Position numbers and translations under genes: made by a program. From Lachnospiraceae bacterium NK4A144 (GTDB lineage: Bacteria > Bacillota > Clostridia > Lachnospirales > Lachnospiraceae): a stretch of 61,228 nt of DNA. Below the pieces are notes generated by a model that had not been told where the DNA came from, made no database searches, and saw nothing but the letters and a program-made list of their open reading frames with translations. This document shows positions 59,383 to 61,228 of this stretch, piece by piece. The first letter of the stretch is position 1. Every line of letters begins with the position of its first letter. Where the stretch lies: the NCBI GenBank assembly GCA_000424365.1, contig KE384177.1, positions 32,066 to 93,293 of the forward strand. The letters run 5' to 3'.

Positions 59383-61228
59383 ATGAGTCGCCCGACAAAT
59401 GAGCAATTATGATAAGCCCATTTTCGGTATAATGTTCCTTGAAAACTTAATACATTATCTTTTTTCAGAAAATATTCATTTACAGACGTACGTTAAGGAC
59501 CATCTCATTGGCCATTGATTATCAACTTTGCATTAATGGTGATAATTGGGTGCGCTTACCAAAGCTAACCTTATATTTGATTAGCTTGAACGTGTTTAAT
59601 GCTGCTACTTTAAATCCGAAGAATTGCCGGTTTCTTATCAATCCTCTTACGGGCATTTTATCGACATTATGTTTTTTCCGTAAGGCTGCAGGAATCGTTT
59701 CTACTCCATTTCTGAACCTGGCATATTTTTTAAATTCTTCAGTCTCATAGTAGCGCTGCTGTTCAGCGTGATAAGCAGTTCTTTTGGCCAGTTTTACTGT
59801 TGCTACTCTGACATGCATTTCTGGGTTGCATTCTGAAAAATGTGGACAGTTTTTGCATATGTCGATTGGAAATGAAGCCTTGCATTTATCAGTGTTCTTG
59901 TCATATACATTAGACTTGGGATTATTACCCGAAGGACACATAAGTATTTCTTTTCCATCATCTGAAAAAGTGAAATCAGCATAAATATCTGCGACATCGG
60001 AACCCTTAAAGTCAGTAGTGATAAGTGTTATGTTTTTGTCCTTTGCAGCTTTGACATTTTCAAAACCGCAATAGCCACCATCTGTCACCATCGTAATAGG
60101 TGTATCTGATTCTGGCGATGCAGATATGTAGTCCTTTAGAAATTGGCTATCACTATAAATGTTCTGTTCAAACTGATAATCAGAAACCACGGAATTGGTT
60201 CCGTTTGATACCTCTACGACATTGGCAATATAACCTCGATTTTCCTTACCGGCCTTAGATCTAAACGTCGCGTCTGGATCAGCAGGATTCTGAAGTATTT
60301 TTGAATCCATGCCTGTTTGTTTGTGCTTGAGAACAAGATTTCCATCTTTATCCTCGGCTGTCTGCTCTTTGATTACGCGCAGCATCAGTTGGTATTCGCT
60401 ATAATCATCATACCTACTCCCGCAGGCTGAAATGATCATAGCAGCATCCTTGAGAACCTGGGATATTTTTCTGTCGTTATCTTCGCTACGGTTGTGATAT
60501 AACACTTTGTTATGATCATCATCGTCAAGATAATGCTTTAAAGCATCTGGTAATGCATTGTCTTTGATACGCTTCATACATTTAGCAAGATTGGAAATAC
60601 AGGTGTACAACAGTTCGAGGCGACTCATTTTTTTGATATTCGCTGCTATCATGAGTGAATCCATACGCCTCATCCCAGTATTGAGATCCATCATTTTAGC
60701 AATCTGAGAGGACAAATTAACAATGCATTGATGAATAAGATCAATCCCAGTTTTTTCTTCATATGAACTGCACCTAGCTCTAAATCTGCCAAAAGTTCTG
60801 TCGTTTAATGGCTGCTCATCAAAGCTTGTCGTATGTAATGCATACTGATATCTGATGTCGAATGGAAGAGCCTCAACCATTTCTTCATCTGTAAGCTGAA
60901 ACATTTCCTTGATAATAAGAGCACCCATTATTACATTGATTGGTGTATTCTTACGAGAAGGCTGATCGCTGTATAATACACGAAAAGGTTCTTCATCTAT
61001 AGCAGGAAAAATATTCTCGGAAAAAAACTTAGCCCAAGATTTTTCAAGCATTTTCACTTCTCGTTGTGTTAGATTAGAAGTAGCATCAAATATGCTGATT
61101 TGTTGAGATGAATTTGTTGCAAATGACATGAATTGTACCTCCAACATACCCTATCTCAATTATACTATTAAAAAAGGTAATGTATTAAGTTTTCAAGGTT
61201 CAAGTGCCCCATTTGTCGGGCGACTCAT
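59383..61228. mobile_element. Complete IS1182-like insertion sequence, 1846 bp
   Basis: Perfect 19-bp terminal inverted repeats ATGAGTCGCCCGACAAATG (59383-59401) and its complement (61210-61228). A second inverted pair inside (around 59438-59465 and 61175-61200, CTTGAAAACTTAATACATTA) strengthens the ends. One transposase gene on the minus strand. The right end is the last base of the window, so a target duplication cannot be checked. Confidence 0.9.
59522..61129 (-). CDS. IS1182-like transposase
   Basis: 535 residues from the ATG preceded by TTGGAGG; an ATG 18 bases earlier is in frame. The N-terminal DUF772-like region reads NVIMGALIIKEMFQLTDEEMVEALPFDIRYQYAL and NDRTFGRFRARC. DDE residues are likely in MRRMDSLMIAANI, TMVTDGGYCGFENV and the C-terminal YARFRNGVETIPAALRKKHNVDKMPVRGL. 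A CKNCPHFSEC knuckle precedes the last block. It appears intact. Family name by pattern recall. Confidence 0.9.
   Translation of the reverse strand: MSFATNSSQQISIFDATSNLTQREVKMLEKSWAKFFSENIFPAIDEEPFRVLYSDQPSRKNTPINVIMGALIIKEMFQLTDEEMVEALPFDIRYQYALHTTSFDEQPLNDRTFGRFRARCSSYEEKTGIDLIHQCIVNLSSQIAKMMDLNTGMRRMDSLMIAANIKKMSRLELLYTCISNLAKCMKRIKDNALPDALKHYLDDDDHNKVLYHNRSEDNDRKISQVLKDAAMIISACGSRYDDYSEYQLMLRVIKEQTAEDKDGNLVLKHKQTGMDSKILQNPADPDATFRSKAGKENRGYIANVVEVSNGTNSVVSDYQFEQNIYSDSQFLKDYISASPESDTPITMVTDGGYCGFENVKAAKDKNITLITTDFKGSDVADIYADFTFSDDGKEILMCPSGNNPKSNVYDKNTDKCKASFPIDICKNCPHFSECNPEMHVRVATVKLAKRTAYHAEQQRYYETEEFKKYARFRNGVETIPAALRKKHNVDKMPVRGLIRNRQFFGFKVAALNTFKLIKYKVSFGKRTQLSPLMQS

Noticed and set aside
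59154-59402. 82-codon plus-strand frame before the IS
   Set aside because: It runs through the 35-bp repeat and into the IS terminal repeat; the minus-strand frame there has the better coding pattern.

Overview
The window looks like chromosomal DNA of a Gram-positive, low-to-middling GC anaerobe, most likely a Lachnospiraceae member of the Butyrivibrio type. This is inferred from AGGAGG-type ribosome sites, frequent TTG and GTG starts, intrinsic terminators, an Ala/Lys-tailed DUF6465-like protein, and an anaerobic purine-degradation locus of the kind known in gut Clostridia. The right end coincides exactly with the terminal repeat of an insertion sequence, so the contig may have broken there.

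Layout. 0-5.5 kb: a repetitive acidic protein cut by the window start, a secreted protein, a DUF6465-like protein and a coiled-coil membrane pair. 5.7-7.1 kb: a three-gene microcompartment satellite (two EutS/PduU-type shell proteins and a EutP/PduV-type GTPase) with no enzymes beside it, followed by a 192-bp MITE-like element. 7.5-11.2 kb: an SGNH/MBOAT acyl-transfer pair and a methyltransferase.

11.3-31.9 kb is the core metabolic block. It runs xanthine phosphoribosyltransferase, guanine deaminase, a TetR regulator, SsnA, a short YgfK, a BMP-type ABC importer (lipoprotein, double ATPase, two permeases), YgeX, YgeY, YgeW, carbamate kinase, HyuA and a FIST-domain hybrid histidine kinase. Gene content matches the known anaerobic purine/urate degradation clusters: purine rings are opened and drained through 2,3-diaminopropionate and carbamoyl compounds, with ATP recovered by carbamate kinase. 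Xanthine dehydrogenase genes are absent from the window. Three promoters in the block carry the same spaced palindrome, TTGAY-N6-RTCAA, a good candidate for the TetR operator. The guanine deaminase and importer transcripts have intrinsic terminators in their leaders. The kinase starts 6 bases after hyuA, so it probably belongs to the system.

32-41 kb: assorted housekeeping and surface genes, including a PAP2 phosphatase, a secreted cysteine-peptidase-like protein, an EamA transporter and a low-molecular-weight phosphatase. An intact REP-associated tyrosine transposase (RAYT) bounded by inverted REP-like ends sits here, plus a deleted relic of its 3' end 5 kb away. 41-44 kb is a graveyard: a 12-codon Tn916-type integrase stub, a decayed YhcG (DUF1016) nuclease, a frameshifted PBECR-like gene and several tandem repeats.

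44-59 kb is an accessory island of small, same-strand, often overlapping genes with an RNA-repair flavour. It holds a KptA/Tpt1 2'-phosphotransferase, a deformylase-like protein, a DUF429-MazG fusion, five tRNA-like genes (several degenerate, one apparently split), a DraRnl-type RNA ligase, a calcineurin-like phosphoesterase, a second RNA ligase broken by a 2-bp slip, a PARG-type ADP-ribose glycohydrolase and a HigBA-like toxin-antitoxin pair with a palindromic operator. Several genes there carry single disabling lesions. The window closes with a complete 1846-bp IS1182-like element inserted beside another copy of the 35-bp repeat found at the MITE.
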